DNA of 14,180 nucleotides from Lentisphaeria bacterium UBA1724. GTDB taxonomy: Bacteria > Verrucomicrobiota > Lentisphaeria > Oligosphaerales > Oligosphaeraceae. This document shows positions 13,243 through 14,180 of the stretch, piece after piece. A model generated the notes under the pieces. It was not told where the DNA came from. It saw only the letters and a list, made by a program, of their open reading frames with translations, and did not search any database. The first letter of the stretch is position 1. Every line of letters starts with the position of its first letter. The translations under genes and the position numbers were made by a program. The stretch is from NCBI GenBank assembly GCA_002315885.1, contig DCIO01000129.1, positions 1 through 14,180 of the forward strand. Reading direction: 5' to 3'.

Positions 13243-14180
13243 TTATTTTGCGGTAGCAAAATGTATCGTGCAGGCTCTTGGTGCGCGCATCCAATAGCTG
13301 TTCAGTGGCAGAAGTCCCTGAGAGGGGGCGTATGTCTGTTGGGCCTTATCGTAGGTGTAAATCTCGATTTCCGCAAGGAGTGACGCCTGGCTTTCGTCCA
13401 GGTTGGCATTGCCTGGGATGGCGACCAGATTCCAGCCTTCCACGAGGTTGATTGTCAGCCCCTGTGCACCGCCTGCGGCGGCGTTCTTCCAGCCGAAAGT
13501 GCTGTCTGCGCCTTTGGTCAGAACCTGTGCTTCCTGGCCGTCGTTTTCCAGCAAACCCAGCAGCGTATTCAGTTTTGTCTGAAGTTCTGCGACCGTCTTC
13601 TCCAATTCCGTATTCTTGGTCTGGAGGTCGGTGACGGATTTCTGCAGATTGGTCGCCGTCGTCTCAATTTTCGCCGTATTTGTCTGCAAGGCGGTGATAT
13701 TGCCTGCCAGGGTGTTGTCGGTAGCGGTCAATTCCGTGTCCTTGGCTTTCAGGGCGGTGATGTCTCCCTGGATTAGGGCATTGGCGCCATTGAGAGAGGA
13801 GACATTACCCTGGATGGTGGAGAGGTTGGTGTTGATTGTGGCTTGGGCGTTTGCCAGTTCGTTGTCCCTGGTCTGCAAGGCACCGATGGAATTCAGCATT
13901 GCCGTGTCGGCGTTTGCCAGTGCGGTATCCTTTGCCTGCAAGTCCGCAATCTTGCCTTGGATGGCGGTATCCGTGTCGGCCAGGTTCGTGGTGGCGGTCT
14001 GCAGAGTGGCGATGTCATCCTGCATGGCGCTATCGGCCTCTTCCAAAGCGCCGATTGCGGCAGTCACCACCTTGTTCTGGACGGCGTTCTCCGAAGCCCC
14101 ATCCAGTGCGTCATCCACGGGGATATCCTGCCAGATATAGCCCTCCTCGGTGACAGTCAGGACCTGGCCGATTTCGCCTT
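13243..14180 (-). CDS. Coiled-coil fibre or adhesin-like protein, 5' end outside the window
   Basis: At least 312 residues, open to the window edge; an internal GTG at 14118 is not needed as a start. Order from the edge: a GQVLTVTEEGYIWQDI motif, DDALDGASENAVQNKVVTAAI (a segment resembling the SENPVQNKVV motif seen in phage and prophage fibre-like proteins), then about seven 21-residue coiled-coil repeats. A second QVLTKGADSTFGWKN motif follows. The C-terminal domain has GWNLVAIPG and PLNSYWMRAP, resembling the GWNL-type beta domain of some surface proteins. The composition is rich in Ala, Thr, Asp, Asn and Gln with few cysteines, as in extracellular fibres. A trimeric stalk is plausible. Host surface protein versus phage structural protein cannot be decided from this fragment. 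The gene converges on the chorismate mutase gene. Confidence 0.78.
   Translation of the reverse strand, partial: GEIGQVLTVTEEGYIWQDIPVDDALDGASENAVQNKVVTAAIGALEEADSAMQDDIATLQTATTNLADTDTAIQGKIADLQAKDTALANADTAMLNSIGALQTRDNELANAQATINTNLSTIQGNVSSLNGANALIQGDITALKAKDTELTATDNTLAGNITALQTNTAKIETTATNLQKSVTDLQTKNTELEKTVAELQTKLNTLLGLLENDGQEAQVLTKGADSTFGWKNAAAGGAQGLTINLVEGWNLVAIPGNANLDESQASLLAEIEIYTYDKAQQTYAPSQGLLPLNSYWMRAPRACTIHFATAK
13603..14043 (-). repeat. Seven 21-residue (63-bp) coiled-coil repeats within the fibre gene
   Basis: The units run back to back with no gaps and carry a conserved core such as I-x-x-LQ-(T/A)-K-(D/N)-T-x-L; ADTDTAIQGKIADLQAKDTA is the first 20 residues of one unit. Twenty-one residues equal three heptads. 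The DNA units have diverged, so they are old rather than recent duplications. An eighth, irregular segment follows to about 13540. Confidence 0.75.

Noticed and set aside
13616..14140. 174-codon plus-strand open frame opposite the coiled-coil gene
   Set aside because: It is the antisense of the 21-residue repeats, whose heptad pattern is clearly coding on the minus strand.

Overview
The window is a bacterial chromosomal segment of moderately high GC in the genes, with AT-rich, repeat-filled intergenic gaps. Its centrepiece is a complete seven-gene V/A-type ATPase operon (about 3726-11020) in the order E, DUF2764-like, A, B, D, I, K. This is the compact layout known from Chlamydiae, Bacteroidota and some spirochaetes. 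Gene content suggests an anaerobic, diderm-type bacterium, with Lentisphaerota or another PVC-group lineage as a plausible but unproven guess. The Y-family polymerase/YolD-like pair and the PurF paralog resemble genes common in Clostridia and Bacteroidota.

Layout on the + strand: (1) 1-207, a CTAG-dense non-coding stretch, a hairpin and an extended -10 promoter that would give a nearly leaderless transcript. (2) 208-1909, a UmuC/UvrX-like translesion polymerase overlapping a short YolD-like gene. (3) 2104-3519, a PurF-type amidophosphoribosyltransferase paralog that keeps the PRPP loop and candidate Fe-S cysteines but lacks the catalytic N-terminal cysteine. (4) 3520-3725, heptamer-periodic repeats. 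(5) 3726-11020, the ATPase operon. Its K subunit carries the residues that bind Na+ in Enterococcus hirae NtpK, so the enzyme is probably Na+-coupled. (6) 11021-11230, hairpins and an inverted second copy of the repeat element found after the PurF paralog. (7) 11231-13145, a CPA1-type K+/H+ or Na+/H+ antiporter overlapping a stand-alone AroQ chorismate mutase. (8) 13146-13242, hairpin repeats between converging genes. (9) 13243-14180, on the minus strand, the 3' part of a coiled-coil fibre or adhesin-like gene that runs off the window.

Functionally, the ATPase and antiporter would together set ion gradients. The other genes (DNA damage tolerance, a purine-related paralog, an aromatic-pathway enzyme) have no obvious link to them. 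No tRNA, rRNA, CRISPR array, transposase or integrase is visible.

The most unusual content is non-coding. A roughly 70-bp heptamer-plus-hairpin element occurs twice in opposite orientation, each copy abutting a gene end, with matched changes in its stem. A 30-bp hairpin repeat occurs three times, with one compensatory base-pair swap, and supplies the stop codon of the chorismate mutase.
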